A stretch of 64,000 nucleotides of DNA from Lonicera japonica (GCA_021464415.1 CM038463.1:2976001-3040000), one strand, 5' to 3'. Shown: positions 23,090-36,239, numbered from the stretch's first letter. Made by a program: numbers and translations. The notes: a model not told the origin generated them from the letters alone.

Positions 23090-26000
23090 TGTTCCCAAAA
23101 TTTACGAAGGATGGGATTCTTTCATTTTTGGAAGATACAGAACACTCAAAACTTTGGGCAGGAGTAGTATTCGTTCAAAGCTAGACCATTAGACCTTCAC
23201 CCCATCCTTCTGTTGAGATCTTCAAGAACGAATTGGATGGTCGAAAATCACCCTTGCAATCCTATTACTAATCAAGACCCAGTGCTATAGCGTAGCTACT
23301 GCCTGCGATTGTGCATCTATAAGTTGTGTATAGTGGGTTCTTATATTTATACTCAAGTTCATGTCACTTAACTTTTAATTGTTTGAGCAGCTCAAACTAT
23401 TAATGACCAAAAAAAATTTCTATTTATAACAAACTCAAACCCATCAGCTCAAACTATTACAACAACAACAACAACAAGCCTTTATCCCACTAGGTGGGGT
23501 CGGCTACATGGATCAAACGACGCCATAGTGGTCTGTCGTGAATCATATCTATAGTGAAACCATTCACCTCTAAATCCTTCTTAATAGTTTCACCTATAGT
23601 TTTTCTAGGTCTTCCTCTGCCTCTAACAACCAGGCTTCCCTCCATATGATCAACTCTCCTTACCACGGCATCTACAGGTCTCCTCCATACATGCCCAAAC
23701 CATCTAAGTCGAGATTCAACCATCTTTTCTGGAATAGGTGCCACCCCAACTCCCTCTCTGATGGTAACATTCCTGATCTTATCTTTCCTAGTCTTGCCAC
23801 TCATCCATCTCAACATTCTCATCTCAGCTACACTTAGTTTATTCTCGTGTTGGCTTTTGACCGCCCAACACTCAGTCCCATACAACATCGCTGGTCTAAC
23901 CGCGGTACGATAGAATTTTCCTTTTAACTTGAGTGGTACCTTTTTATCACATAACACACCCGAAGCTTTCCTCCCTTTCAACCATCCTGCTTGAATCCGG
24001 TGGTTTACATCTCCCTCTATCTCCCCATCTTCTTGTATAATGGATCCAAGATACTTAAACCGAGTAACTTGTGGTATGACATTGTCCCCAACTTTTACCT
24101 CTAAGTTAGTAGTGCTCCGCCTTTTACTGAACTTGCACTCCATATATTCTGTCTTACTTCTGCTTAAACGAAAGCCATGCGCTTCTAAATTTTGTCTCCA
24201 AGTTTCCACCTTCCCATTTAGCTCTTCTCTGGACTCACCCACTAGGACAATATCATCTGCAAACAGCATACATCGCGGTGCTGGCTCTTGAATGTGTTCC
24301 GTGAGTACATCTAAGACCAAGGTAAACAGATAAGGGCTCAAAGCTGACCCTTGGTGTAGTCCTATAGTTATAGGAAAATCTTCTGTGGATCCACTATGTG
24401 TTCTCACACTAGTCATAGCTCCTTCATACATGTCCTTGATAACACGAATATAGGCAATTCTAACCCCTTTCTTCTCCAGAGCTTTCCACAAAATCTCTCT
24501 GGGTACCCTATCGTACGCCTTCTCCAAGTCAATGAAAACCATGTGTAGGTCCTTTTGATCCCTCCGATATTGCTCCATCAAACGCCGCAACAAGTAGATT
24601 GCTTCCATGGTCGACCTTCCGGGCATAAAACCAAATTGATTATCTAAAATGTTGGTTTCTTTTCTTAGTCTCAGCTCAATCACCCTTTCCCATAACTTCA
24701 TAGTATGACTCATGAGTTTAATCCCCCTGTAATTGGCGCAGCTTTGTATATCCCCCTTATTCTTATAAATCGGTATTAGGGTGCTTCTCCTCCATTCTTC
24801 CGGCATCTTCTTTGACCTCAATATCTCGTTGAAAAACCTTGTGAGCCAACCAGTGCCTTTATCACCTAGACCCTTCCAAACCTCAATAGTATACTATCTG
24901 GCCCAACTGCTTTACCACTATCCATTCGTTTCAATGCTTCTTTCACTTCCTTTTCTTGAATTCTGCGATAAAAGGTGAAATTTTGGTCATCCTCTCGCAT
25001 GTTCAGCTCATCTCCACATGCTAAAATCTCATAACCTTCATTAAATAATTTGTGAAAATAGTCCTTCCATCTCTCTTGTATGTCTTGTTCTTTAACCAGG
25101 ACATTACCTTCTTCGTCCTTGATGCATCTCACTTGATCCAAGTCTTTTGTCTTCCTTTCTCGACCCTTAGCAAATCGGTAAATAGCTTTTTCCCCAGCTT
25201 TGGTGCCTAAAGATTTGTATAATCCATCAAAAGCTTTAGTCCTCGACTCACTCACCGCCTTCTTAGTCTCTTTCTTTGCTTCTTTGTAAGATTCCCAATT
25301 TTCCACATTCTTACATAAAGACCAAGCTTTAAAGCATTTCCTTTTTACCTTAACTTTATCTTGTACACTATCATCCCACCACCAAGATTCTTTATCCCTA
25401 TGTCCACATCCTCTCGATTCACCCAGCGTCTCTTTAGCTATCTTCCTGATCCCCTCGGCCGCCTTGTCCCACATATCATTTGCGCTTCCGTTTGCCTCCC
25501 AAAACCCACCCTCCAGCACCTTGTGTTGAAAGATCCTTTGTTTTTCACCCTTCAAATGCCACCATCTAATCCTTGAAACCTTACCTTGGCCCCTTCTCTT
25601 CACTTTCCCCTTAACTCGTATATCCATTACAAGGACTCTATGTTGGGTAGTCAAGCTCTCTCCAGGTATAGCTTTACAGTCCATACAACTCTTTCGATCT
25701 CCTTTCCTAAAGAGGAAGAAATCGATCTGAGAGCATGTTGTCCCACTCTTGTATGTGATGAGGTGCTCCTCCCGCTTCTTAAAACATGTATTGGCTACCA
25801 TAAGATCATAAGCAGAAGAGAAATCAAGGATAGATTTTCCCTCGGTATTTACCACCCCAAAGCCATAACCTCCATGCACCCCCCTATAGTTATCAGAAGA
25901 GCTCCCTACGTGCCCATTCAGATCCCCTCCTAGAAAAATCTTTTCTCTAAGTGGTATATCCTGAATCAAGCCTTCTAAGTCCTCCCAAAATTTTATCTTG

Positions 26001-27020
26001 AGGTGTTCTTCACACCCGACCTGAGGTGCATAAGCACTGATCACATTAAAAGTGTCCTGCTCCACTACAAATTTTAGGGCTAGGATCCTATCTCCTACCC
26101 TCTTTACATCTACAATGTCCTTCTTCCACCATTTGTCGACAATTATACCCACTCCATTTCTCGATTTAACCTTGCCAGTGTACCAAAGCTTAAAACCCGA
26201 AGTGTCTAATTCCTTCGCCTTAGCTCCAACCCACTTAGTTTCTTGAAGGCACATGAAATTGATCCTCCTCCTGATCATACCCATTACAGATACATCTTCT
26301 CTCACGATCATGGCTGGTTAACTGTACTAACAACTGCCCATCCCAATTCTCTAATGTAAGAAATTTACTTTTCATGCCCTTAGTTTTCCTGGTTTGTAAT
26401 GTATCAACGCCAGTCCACCTCTAAGGAAATTAAGTTTCTCCTATATGCTTTTAAAAAACAACTTCTAATACTAGAAATAAATTAAGTTCCAAGATCAACT
26501 TCTCAAATAAATATTAACTACGTACATGTCACAAGGAATTTGGATGTAAACTGAAAATTATAATGCTAAAAGTATCCAGATTATAAGTCATAATTCAAGA
26601 TCCCCAGATGGCAAGGATACTATAATTCAGTGCTTATTTGGTTCGAGTGTTATGTTTTCCAGAGGTCATAATTTAGGCATTTCACATATAAAATTTAAGA
26701 GTTAGCAAAGGAATTGACATGCTGTGATTCAAACCTTAAGATCAATTTCGTGGTTATGTAATCTACCTATTTAGAATCCTCTCGGAGGAAAGAAATGGCT
26801 AGCCTATGGTTTTTGACACTAGTTTTGTGCAGTGGGGACCAATGTCATTTGGTTTACGGAATAAACAATTACATAAACATAAGCACTATGACTCTTCAGA
26901 ATGAATAGCACAGGTAAGAGAATATATACTACTAGTAAATTATACAAAGAAGAAGATAGTGTAAGAGAATATTAGGGATAGAGGAGTACCTAATAAAATT
27001 AAAGAGCGATGACTTCGTAG
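23090..27020. repeat. tandem block copy B, split by an RTE LINE
   Basis: Second copy of the block seen at 20000-22060: gaaggatgggattctttcat (23106), aaagctagaccattagacct (23178), gtaagaaatttact (26357), gatagaggagtacctaataa (26978). The LINE at 23457-26311 lies between its halves. Divergence from copy A is visible by eye, so the duplication is old. Confidence 0.7.
23457..26311 (-). mobile_element. RTE-type LINE, nearly intact, one frameshift
   Basis: Minus-strand non-LTR retrotransposon of the plant RTE clade. Codons 26311 to 24866 give the endonuclease (CLQETKWVG, GGDLNGHVG, SQIDFFLF) and a linker. Codons 24821 to 23490 give reverse transcriptase ([31 protein letters not shown], catalytic [24 protein letters not shown]). 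Between them, at about 24885-24888 in the GPDS block, one base is missing; the other frame resumes at once with [15 protein letters not shown]. The 3' end (plus-strand 23458-23476) is (TTG)n on the element's strand, typical of plant RTE. The 5' end lacks the usual first residues, so it is slightly truncated. The H of the endonuclease SDH box appears as TQHRVLVMD. One frameshift in about 2.8 kb suggests a fairly young copy. Confidence 0.92.
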
Positions 27021-27189
27021 AGCTCAATTCTCTAATATGAGGAACTAGTTGCCCCCTTATTATTAAAAAAGCATTTTCAATCTCTGCCACACAATTCTTT
27101 ATCCCTATACATTTGAAAGATTCAAAACCATTGCCCCTTGTTATATAGATTTAATTTTGGTGCTTTAAAATTCTTGTGGTCGCCAGTCT

Positions 27190-27420
27190 GCCCTCTGAGG
27201 CAAGGCAATTAATTTTCTCTGATATGCTTTGGAAAAACAACTTTTAATACTAGAAAGAGATTAACAACACAAGTAGAATAAACACAAAAGTAAGAGAGTA
27301 TATACCAATGCAGCTAGTAAAGTATATATGGAAGAAGACAAAGTAAGAGAGAATATATATGTATATATGTAGGAGTGGAGTAGTGCCTAAAATAATTAAA
27401 GTGCGACAACATCGTGGAGC
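27190..27420. repeat. tandem block copy C, partial
   Basis: A third, shorter copy of the 3' part of the block: ttttctctgatatgcttt, acaacttttaatactagaaa and gtggagtagtgcctaaaata correspond to copies A and B. It abuts the kelch-like pseudogene, so the ancestral unit may have included that gene's downstream flank. Confidence 0.6.
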
Positions 27421-28888
27421 ATTTTACCATGAGCGAGAAACCGTTCGCATCGATCAATAACAGCACGCAATCAATTCCTTCGGTTGCACATGCCCACCCA
27501 AAACTTCAAACAAGTGATAGATATAGTTCCTTCTGGTGCTTTGTCAGCGAGGTCGGGTTTACCACCCCAAATTATGCAGAGCTTTCCCTTGCCAAGGTAA
27601 ACCATAAAGTCCACCTACATGAGCCTTCTGATTGGGCAACTTGTTGTCGAGACCAGGTACCGGTTGGAAGGATTGTTCAGGGGAGGATTGGGCAACTTGT
27701 TGTCAATACCAGGTACCGGTTGGAAGGATTGTTTGGGGGAGGATGAATCAAGGGCATACAGTTTTTCATTGAGGAATTTGAAGATAAGATGGCCAACAGC
27801 TACAGAGGTTGAAAATACAGCATAACCGTCTTGGACAAGTCTAAAGTGGTCAATGGGGACACGGGCATAGAGGGTGCTTTCCCATTGGGCAGTGGTGAGA
27901 TTGAAAGTGTGGCGTCAAAGAGAAGAAGTGAAAACACAAAGTTCGCTTCTATCCTTGGTGTCAATCAATGCATAATCATTTACTGAACCGTAGCGGTTGC
28001 GTAGTTGTTCGGAAGGTTCGGGGCATTGGTTCCATGAAGTTGAGGAGGGATTGAAGACCACTCCCATGGATGGCAGAGGATCATCTGGAGCTCGAGACGT
28101 AAGACCAAAAGCATAGACATTGCCATCTAGGGGGGAAGCTACACCCATAGAGATATACAGTTGTGAGGGCATTGCAGGGAGCTCTTTCCAAACAGGTTTA
28201 TCAGATGCCAAATCACAAACAAAGGCTTTTGAGGAGCGATCACAGAAACTACCACCAAGAGCGTAAACAAGCTTCTTCTTATGTTTGCCTTTGCCTGAGG
28301 AGGAGGAGGAGTGTGTTGGGATTACACGAAGGGAAGAAGGTGTGGTTGGCATCTCTGAAATTGGGGTTAAAAGTCTTGGGAGGGTGCTTCTTCTTCTTTT
28401 TCAGATTATCATGATAATAAGATGATGATGATTTGCGTTTGAGTTTGGGTTTGGGGGCATGGACGGTTGTGTTTGATGGGTCGATTTTATACCAACAGTA
28501 GGCATAAGCGTCAGTTCGAATGCAGAAATAGAGATCGATGTGATTGTTAGGGTCTTCAGGGGGGAGTGATAAGGGTGATGCTAGTGGTATTAATGGTGGT
28601 TTTGGTGACACTGTTGATTAGAGGTTTAAGTGAACCATACTTACTACTCTTCTTCTCCTCCTCCTCGTCCGCCAGGGAGGAGCATCGGACTAGAACCCTA
28701 GGCTGCCCAGGTTCAGTTATTGTTTCCTTCTTCTTATTCTTCTCCTTTTTCTTCTTCTCTTCATCCGCCGAGGAGGAACATCGAAGTAGATTATCCTGCG
28801 GCTCAGGCTCGGTTGTTCCCCTCTTCCTACTCTTCTTGTCCTTCTCCAAGGAGCATGATTGTGAAATCCTCGATTCCATCTCTGTCAC
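27420..28888 (-). pseudogene. kelch-repeat-like protein gene, broken
   Basis: The minus strand opens at ATG 28888 with a Lys/Glu-rich, internally repeated N-terminus (RCSSSADEEKKKK and RCSSLADEEEEKK), passes YFCIRTDAYAYCWYKIDPS, then a kelch-like blade KLVYALGGSFCDRSSKAFVC...VWKELPAMP, GNVYAFG, a second blade WESTLYARVPIDHFRLVQDG and FLNEKLYALD, then LCIIWGGKPD near 27555. The reading frame changes at a six-C run (28556-28561) and again near 28350, meets a TGA at 27915-27917, and is disturbed by the 56-bp duplication at 27631-27742. The change near 28350 could instead be an intron (TTTCAG lies just before). No F-box is seen. Kelch propellers are protein-interaction domains; the role here is unknown. 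Confidence 0.65.
27631..27742. repeat. 56-bp tandem duplication in the kelch-like pseudogene
   Basis: The copies attgggcaacttgttgtc... start at 27631 and 27687. The length is not a multiple of three, so it shifts the frame. Confidence 0.92.
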
Positions 28889-28959
28889 GATCGCTGGCGG
28901 CGGCTATTGCTAGAAGGGAACATGTTGCTAGAAGGGAACATGTTGCGCGGGATGATTGA

Positions 28960-30304
28960 ATTAATTAATTTTATTCAGTATTTATTATTGTCGAAAAAAA
29001 AAAATAAAAAATTTTAATGTGTTTAGTGTAAATATATATATATATATAATATTTTAATTTTGTCTTATATTTAGTATAACATGGAATTGAATTGTATTCA
29101 TGATTAATTATTTTTTTTAAAATTGGATAAATATATATATTATCCTTATAGGTGGTATTATTTTATCTTAAAGCTTTCGTATAACAAAATGAATATAAAA
29201 TTTAATTTTTAATTAATTTTTTTTATTTTGATCTTTTTTTATGCCTATTAAATAATCAAATTTATTAATGAAAATTTTCAACCCCCAAAATCACATTAAC
29301 TTAACTAATAAAATTCATTTCTCATATAATATGATATTTTTATTTTTATTTTATTAAATGAAGCTATTTATAAGAATATATATATATATATATTTTGTTA
29401 TAAAAGGTAACATTAGAATTTGAAACTGTACTTAATACCTAGTTCATAAATATTGTATGTAACATATAACTTTTCTCCCGGAACAGTTTTTTAAAAATCT
29501 TATTTATAAATAGGAGAATCGCATTAGCAAATATATATATATATATATGTGGACAACAATTAAAATTGCATTTATTTTTAAAAGAAAAGTAAGTTGTATT
29601 ATATAATATCTTAACTTGTAATCCGAAACTCCATCAAATATAAAATTTATTAAATTTTTATTCGACTAGTCTTTATCCTGTCTGATCCCGCTTAATCCTT
29701 ATCCGACTGAATCCTTTTCTATCATATCCCACATAATTCCTATCCGACTAATTTCGACTCTTATCATATTCGGCCTTTATCATATCATATCATATCATAC
29801 CTCTTTATCCGACGCGCCAAACGCATCATAAAGGTTGTTACACACGGACACACGGTTTGCCCATGCATCATTTATTATAGGGAACTTCTGAATTAGCACA
29901 CACGTTTTGCCCTAGCTTGACTTTGCACTCTATTTAAATGAAAACTTTCTAAAATAATTGTAATTAGGCATAACCTTCTAACTTTACACTGTTAACTTTC
30001 TATCCATTCTTAACTTTTTCACACCAAAACACCCTTTTCCATTTTCTTGTCCTTCTCCATTATAATTTAAACCCTAACCCTAACATTAAACCCAACCCAG
30101 TCCGTAGTGATTGGTAATGTCTCTATTCCCCATCGTTCAACTGCGACCAGGTGACCTCCTTCTTCCCCACTTTTTACCGACCACCGGTCACATCCCTCTC
30201 CCCAACCGTTCACTTACAAAAATTTGGGAATTTTTATGAAAAACTCATACCCAGATTCATACATACACACATTCGCGCGCACGCACGTACACACACGCAC
30301 ATAT

Positions 30305-30337
<33 letters not shown>

Positions 30338-30950
30338 CATGTCATTCCCCATTAACCAAAATCATATTATCCACCCCCACCCCACTCCCAAAAAAAAAAT
30401 AAAAAAAATCATCATTCAATTTCACATCAAAAAAAGACGCAATCACTGACCTAAAATTATTATAAATATGCCGTGAGAACATTAAATCATTAGATCAAAA
30501 CATAAACATATATCTTCAATCAGAACGTCCATTTAGGAACATGAAGTATGAAGGTCCAATAATTTTGATTTATTGATAAATACTTGTTTAGTTAGATTCC
30601 TTTATCTTAGATATTTATATATATTTTAATATATATTATTGCATTTAAACCTTTCCATAAATCACATATATATATCTAAAACAACATTTCAAGGAATATT
30701 CTAATTTTTTAATTTAATGTTTAAATTTACTTATTTTCGGCCGGGCTTGTCAATTGGACCAAGTAAGCCCGATACCCGTTTATTCGGCTTGTTAAATTAA
30801 GGATTGAGTTTTAATTAAATATGTTTTTGGGCGAAACATGAACAGATTTTCAAGTCTGAAATAAATTTTGGGCGGAGCTTGAGCTTTGATCATTTAGCTT
30901 GACCTAGGCCCGGCCCGCTTGGATGTATTAAGGTATAGTTACTTACTGCA
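28960..30950. other. AT-rich non-coding region
   Basis: No gene recognised. It holds several (TA)n runs (about 29034-29050, 29379-29393, 29529-29548, 30313-30337), a stretch rich in tatccgact-like words at 29650-29810, and a short telomere-like aaccctaaccctaac at 30068-30083. Confidence 0.5.
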
Positions 30951-30959
30951 ATTCTTTTA

Positions 30960-32207
30960 AGGATTAACTACATTTTAATACATTGTACTTACACTCATTT
31001 TTCAATCGATACATTATATTTTTTAAAAAAATATAACAACCTTCTTTTTGTTTGTTTGCAATCGGTACATCTGTTATCTGACCCCTATAACACCGTTAAG
31101 CAAATATGACGTGACATCCCATTTGGCATTTTAACTTGCTAACAAAGCAGTCACGCTAGTGATTCTCTCTCTCTCTCTCTTCCTTCACCGTCTCCGGCAC
31201 CTCCACCACTTTTCCTCCAGCATCGGTGACTCTATCATCTTCCTTCTTTCTCTACCCCTTCTTTATCTCTATCCATCTCTACCACTTCCTTTTTTGTACT
31301 AAATTTGATACCTCCAAACCCTTAATACATTGAATCACCATCTTTATCGTCTTCGGTTGCCAACCACCATTACCATTTTCATCTCCATCGCCATTTCCCC
31401 TTAATCAAACAACTTCAATTCAGTTACCCCACGAGAGTGCCAAAATCAAGCCAAATTAAGCAACAAATAAATAGAGTCCATTTCCATTCTTCATTTACCT
31501 TGAATTTTCACTTCAAATGCTTAATAATAAGTACCCTTATAAGAAATCCCAACCCTTGTGAGAAATCAAATAACCAAACCCTTGTGAATTTCCATTTCAC
31601 TAGAAAATTCCTCTTCTAATGTACTAAAATTGTTTCTGTAAAAAGAAGAAATGGAATTTGTTTATGTAAGAAAAGGAAATGGAATTTGTTTCTGTTTGGA
31701 AAGATAGGAGAGGAAGAGCGATGGAGATGATCAAGTGATAATTATTCAAGTCAAAAAAAAGAGGAATGGGAGTGAAGGGAGACATATTGCAAAGAAAGGT
31801 GGGGGATGACGACGTTTGTTTCGGAGATGTGGATTCTTCATATAAAAGGGACCCATTATTGAATTGTTCAGGAAGCTTTAATGCATCCATTGAATTGACT
31901 GTGAAGCAGGTGGAGGGGAGGTAAAGGGAAGGGATGGGAGGGCTTTTGTAAGTTCTATCATGCTATGGGAATTAGGAAAAAAGAAGAATATATAATTACG
32001 ATTATCTGACTTATACATCCGAGTTGGCAAGTTAAAATGACAAATGGATGCCATGTCATATTTTTTGATGGTGTTGAAAGGCTAACATAACGGATGTATT
32101 GATTGAAAACAAACATGAAGAAACTTGCTATATTTGAAAGAAAAAAAAAGTATGATGTATCGTTTGGAAAATAGGTGTAAGTACAATGTACTAAATTGTA
32201 GTTAATC
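30960..32207. mobile_element. Mutator-like element with long terminal inverted repeats and 9-bp TSD
   Basis: Flanked by attctttta at 30951-30959 and 32208-32216. Terminal inverted repeats of roughly 190-240 bp (left 30960-31145, right about 31960-32207) start (ag)gattaactac and share tacattgtacttacac. Long inverted repeats plus a 9-bp duplication are the Mutator superfamily signature. There is no transposase, so it is non-autonomous. The interior (31150-31960) has a CT-rich leader-like stretch and, on the minus strand, an ATG-led segment from 31890, MDALKLPEQFNNG..., that looks like the start of a gene but matches nothing I recognise. It is a candidate Pack-MULE. Confidence 0.85.
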
Positions 32208-32832
32208 ATTCTTTTAGTTATTAAACAACTTTCATTAATTGGCTAATGGTACATTTTCTATAGTTTTAAGTTTAAGAAAATTGTATTTATTGTAGGTTCT
32301 AGATGAATATGTTGATACTTTTTTAAAATTTATATTGTAACACTATTCTTTTGTGAATGGTGTCAAAATATTAATGCTTTTTATATCTTAGCTTCTCCCA
32401 ATGGCATCATGAGAATTAAAGTTGCAGTTTTTTGCTTACTCTTGTTCCAACCACGGATAATTTTGTGATTTGGTTAAGAAGTGTTTTAGTAGTTTATTAG
32501 CTTTTTTAGGGGATTTTTTTAGGGGATGTTTTTTTAAGCAATGTTTGAATTATTCAGATGATTGCTTTACATTTAAGAGTAACTTAGATTGCTTGGATAT
32601 GTGGATACATTTAAGAGTACACTTAGATTTTGTGGATATGTGGATACTTATTAATTATTATTTAATGTTTTACGTTTTTTTTTTCTTATCTTCTTATATG
32701 CTGAGATGTTAACATCATGTATGACGATAATCTGAATCTGATCCAAAAACACTTTGATTCCATGATCAGATCATGCTATATCCAAATCCGATCCGAAAAC
32801 TAATACATTGAATCTGGCCTGATCCATTAATT

Positions 32833-34418
32833 TGATGGATGTGTAAAACACTATCCATATCCTATTTGTTATCAAACGAATATCCAATCAATATATCCAA
32901 TCCAAAATTCAAAGAATTCTAGTTTGTTGTGGATGTTTTAATTACTCGCAAGTGCACGAATCAAATACTGGTATAGCTTAGGTAAGAGAAAGGTCGAACC
33001 CTAGGGACTTGACAAATGGAACGTACGTAGTTCTCTCACTAACTCTAATTAATTCCCAATCTAGCTTAGAAATTGAGTGGGATGATTTATCAACTAAAAA
33101 TAAAAATAAATTAATAAATTAAAATACTAATGAAATAATCAATTAATAAAATACTAGAGTGGCGGAGTCATATATTTGATATCATGTTCTTAGTATTCAT
33201 ACCCAGCAAACTCTACTCATTGTTTCGCACTGATTTGGTCTCTTGACTCTATTAGATGCATAAAATAAATTCAATTAAGTTCAATTAAATTTTAAAATCC
33301 AATTGTTAGTTCTTCCACAGCCAAACGTATGTATAAAATCAAAACACTCACTATATCCGTCAAAACACACCCTATATCCGCTCTCAACAAATCATAAGGT
33401 GAATTCAACAAAAAATAGTAAGATTATTTTTATCAATTAAAATAGGCATTCAATAGGAAAAATTGTTTTTAACATTAAAGTATTAAATTGGTAGAGTTAA
33501 TTGGCATGAACACGTGCAAGATAATCAACCAAATACACTCATCCTCAACTGTAGAAAATAGCCTAGCTTAGCATGCTTAGCATGCTCGTAATTAAAATAC
33601 AAAATATAATTAAATAATGCATAAATAAATAAATTAAATACTTACTTTGTACGCGCAAATAAATTGAAGAATGAATGAATTGTAAAAAGCAATCCACTCC
33701 AATATAAATCCGTTGTCTCTTGAACTCAAAATAAATTAATAATGAAAAGAAGAAAACTAGGGTTGCTCTAATATATATATATGCACACTTATCGAAAAAA
33801 AAAACAGAGAGAAGAAAAGAAGGAAAGAAAATTATAGATGCGTCTCTCGAGAACTGTGCAAAAGGAAAAGAGAAAAAAAAATCAAATTGTCGAATGCTCT
33901 CTGTAAAAAAAATCCCTTGCGGCAAAGCCCTTCCCTTCATTATAATTGATTGGCTTGTTGATTTATGGGCTTGGGCTGTACCTTAGGCTTCTTCAGATTG
34001 CTGGCTGCTGCTGCTTGTTTATGAGGCTGGACAAGTGGGCTTGGCCCATTATTAAAAAAGAAATCCATCTTTATTACAATGGCCCAAAATCGCTGGAATT
34101 TATTTATTTGTTGCATTGATTATATTTTGGCCATAACTTCGTGCTCCAAACTCCGATTGACGCAAGGTTTTCTCCCACGCATAGATAACTCAAAGATCTA
34201 GAACTTTTGTCTCTGGAATTTTTTTCAAATTCCATACGGATTAATGCCAGAAATTTCTTGAAAAAAGGCCTTGCGCGCGGTCAATATTTTTTCATTCTAA
34301 AACTTCTCGATTTAATTCCAAATACCTGAAAAGCGCCTAAAATACAACAAATTTAATAATATATGCTCTCCAAGATATATATTAGTACCCTATAATGTAC
34401 CAATTTCTTAGCACATCA
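32833..34418 (-). repeat. 3' LTR of an Athila-like Ty3/gypsy element
   Basis: About 1586 bp, matching 44058-45656. On the minus strand it runs TGATGTGC...CATCCATCA. It is preceded (minus sense) by a purine tract, GTTGGGGGGAATT (34419-34431), which supports its being the 3' LTR. A possible TSD, taatt (32828-32832) against tagtt (45657-45661), has one mismatch. Over the last 117 bp the two LTRs differ at about eight positions, so the insertion is old. Confidence 0.85.
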
Positions 34419-36239
34419 AATTCCCCCCAACTTATACTTTGCTAGTCCTCGAGCAAAGCAAAAGTCTTAAAATAAATTCTTTTATTAACCTCAAGGTTCC
34501 TCCAAGAGGACGAGTGAAGTCTCGTGGTGGTTAGCAGTGAATATACCAACAAAATTCGAATGTAATGATTCCTTTTCAAATTCATTCCCCTTCTTTCACC
34601 AATGCAAATAACTCAACAAAGACATCAAAACACCCACACTCTAATCATTGTAACACACATACAATATCAAAGTTCTCAAACTAGCAAGATTAATACGAAT
34701 ATTTCTTTCTCTCCAATCTCATTGTGTGTATGAATTGACAACATCATAACATCATTGATATGTAAGTAGTCAAAACTTTCAAATCCCATCCAAACTATAC
34801 TTTGACTCAACTCCTCACATGTCATACACTCAACAAATAAAACGCTCAAGAATATGGTGTAATTGTTTTCATTACATGCGGGTTATAACGAGTAAATATA
34901 TTTAAATTCAAATGCCTCTCACATGAATAAATGAAAAACGCTGTAAATGAAAGAATAAGTATCTCATGAAAGGATAAATTTGACTAGAAAAGCAAAATGC
35001 ATAAATGGATCCCCTCCACCATTCTCACCTCAAAACCATACTCCAAAGGATCTTTAGGACTTTTTTCGAGTTGTAACGTAAGGCTTATGGCAAGGGTTAT
35101 GAAACGAAAGGGATATATAGGAGATTCAAATATCTAAGAAACACATATTGAGATATAAAATTAAAACTTCGTTCTAAATTTGACTTCATATAAGCTTTTC
35201 TTTTCTTTTTTCATTTTTCTTTTCACATCTCCCTTTTTTTAGATAAATTTTCATTTTGATACTTGGAGGAGATTTTATCATTTTTTTCTTTATTTTTTCT
35301 TTTCTTTTCAAGCTCACTTTTTATTATTGCCCATACATAGAATAGATAATCTTAACATATTTTTAGATAAAAGGGTAGGCTATAAATATGGTTTACACTC
35401 CTAATTGGAGCAGGGTAAGGATATCGGGCTACCAAAGAAATGTTATACATAAGGCTCAAAGGGGTGACTAGCGGTACATATGTAAGGGTAAGATTAGGCT
35501 ACACTAAGGCTGCCAAAGACAGCCTAAATCATTTCTTAAGGTTTATAGTTCTTCAGTTCAAGTAATATCAAGAATCTTTAAAATAAAATTGCATTTCATG
35601 GACGTACCTTTCTAGTGTTTAATCAAAGCAAATATAATAAGACTACTCAATGAGATACGCTTTTCCAAAATTAAAAGTTGATGTAAAAACCCTTAAATAG
35701 GAAGATTGGCTCAATTACTCACAGGTTACTTAGTTTCCACATTTATTCTTCAGAAATTTTCAGATTTGCTCACTCATCCATCTAGTCATACATAAGTTGT
35801 CACATGTGCTCAAATATAACGATGATTAAAAATCATGAAATTTCTCTTAATAATGATAGTAGGAGAACTAAGCATGCACATGTAAAGTATTAAGACGAAT
35901 GCGTCATCGCACCGGCTAGACAAAATGAAACTTAATATCAGTCCAAGAACCATTGCATTTTTTTTCTTTTTTTCTTTTTTTTTAAAAAAAAGTTCGTTCA
36001 ATTTCTAACAAAGTGCAACACATGTGAGGTGTGTGAAATGATAAGGCAAATAAATTCCACCCCCAACTAACATCTTAAATTGTCCTCAATGTATAAAGAC
36101 AATTAAATAAGAAAGGGAATGATGTCACCTAAAGCGGATGAAGCTCAATGAGAAAGATAAATCTGCACTTTTGTTAGAGAGAGATAGAGAACAAAGAAAA
36201 GAAAAATAGAAAATCTAAATATACAATAATCATGGCCTC
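34419..36239 (-). other. Ty3/gypsy 3' internal non-coding region
   Basis: Sequence between the integrase end and the 3' LTR. In Athila-type elements this interval may carry an env-like ORF. I see no such frame, only AT-rich DNA with short ORFs. Confidence 0.55.

Noticed and set aside
28566..28959. Plus-strand ORFs rich in Ser and Phe
   Set aside because: They mirror the Lys/Glu-rich N-terminus of the minus-strand kelch-like pseudogene.
30068..30083. Interstitial telomeric repeat
   Set aside because: Only about two units of ccctaa-type sequence, too short to mean a telomere relic.
33563..33940. A 125-codon minus-strand ORF
   Set aside because: It lies wholly inside the Ty3/gypsy 3' LTR and has no recognisable domain; the matching part of the 5' LTR does not keep it open.
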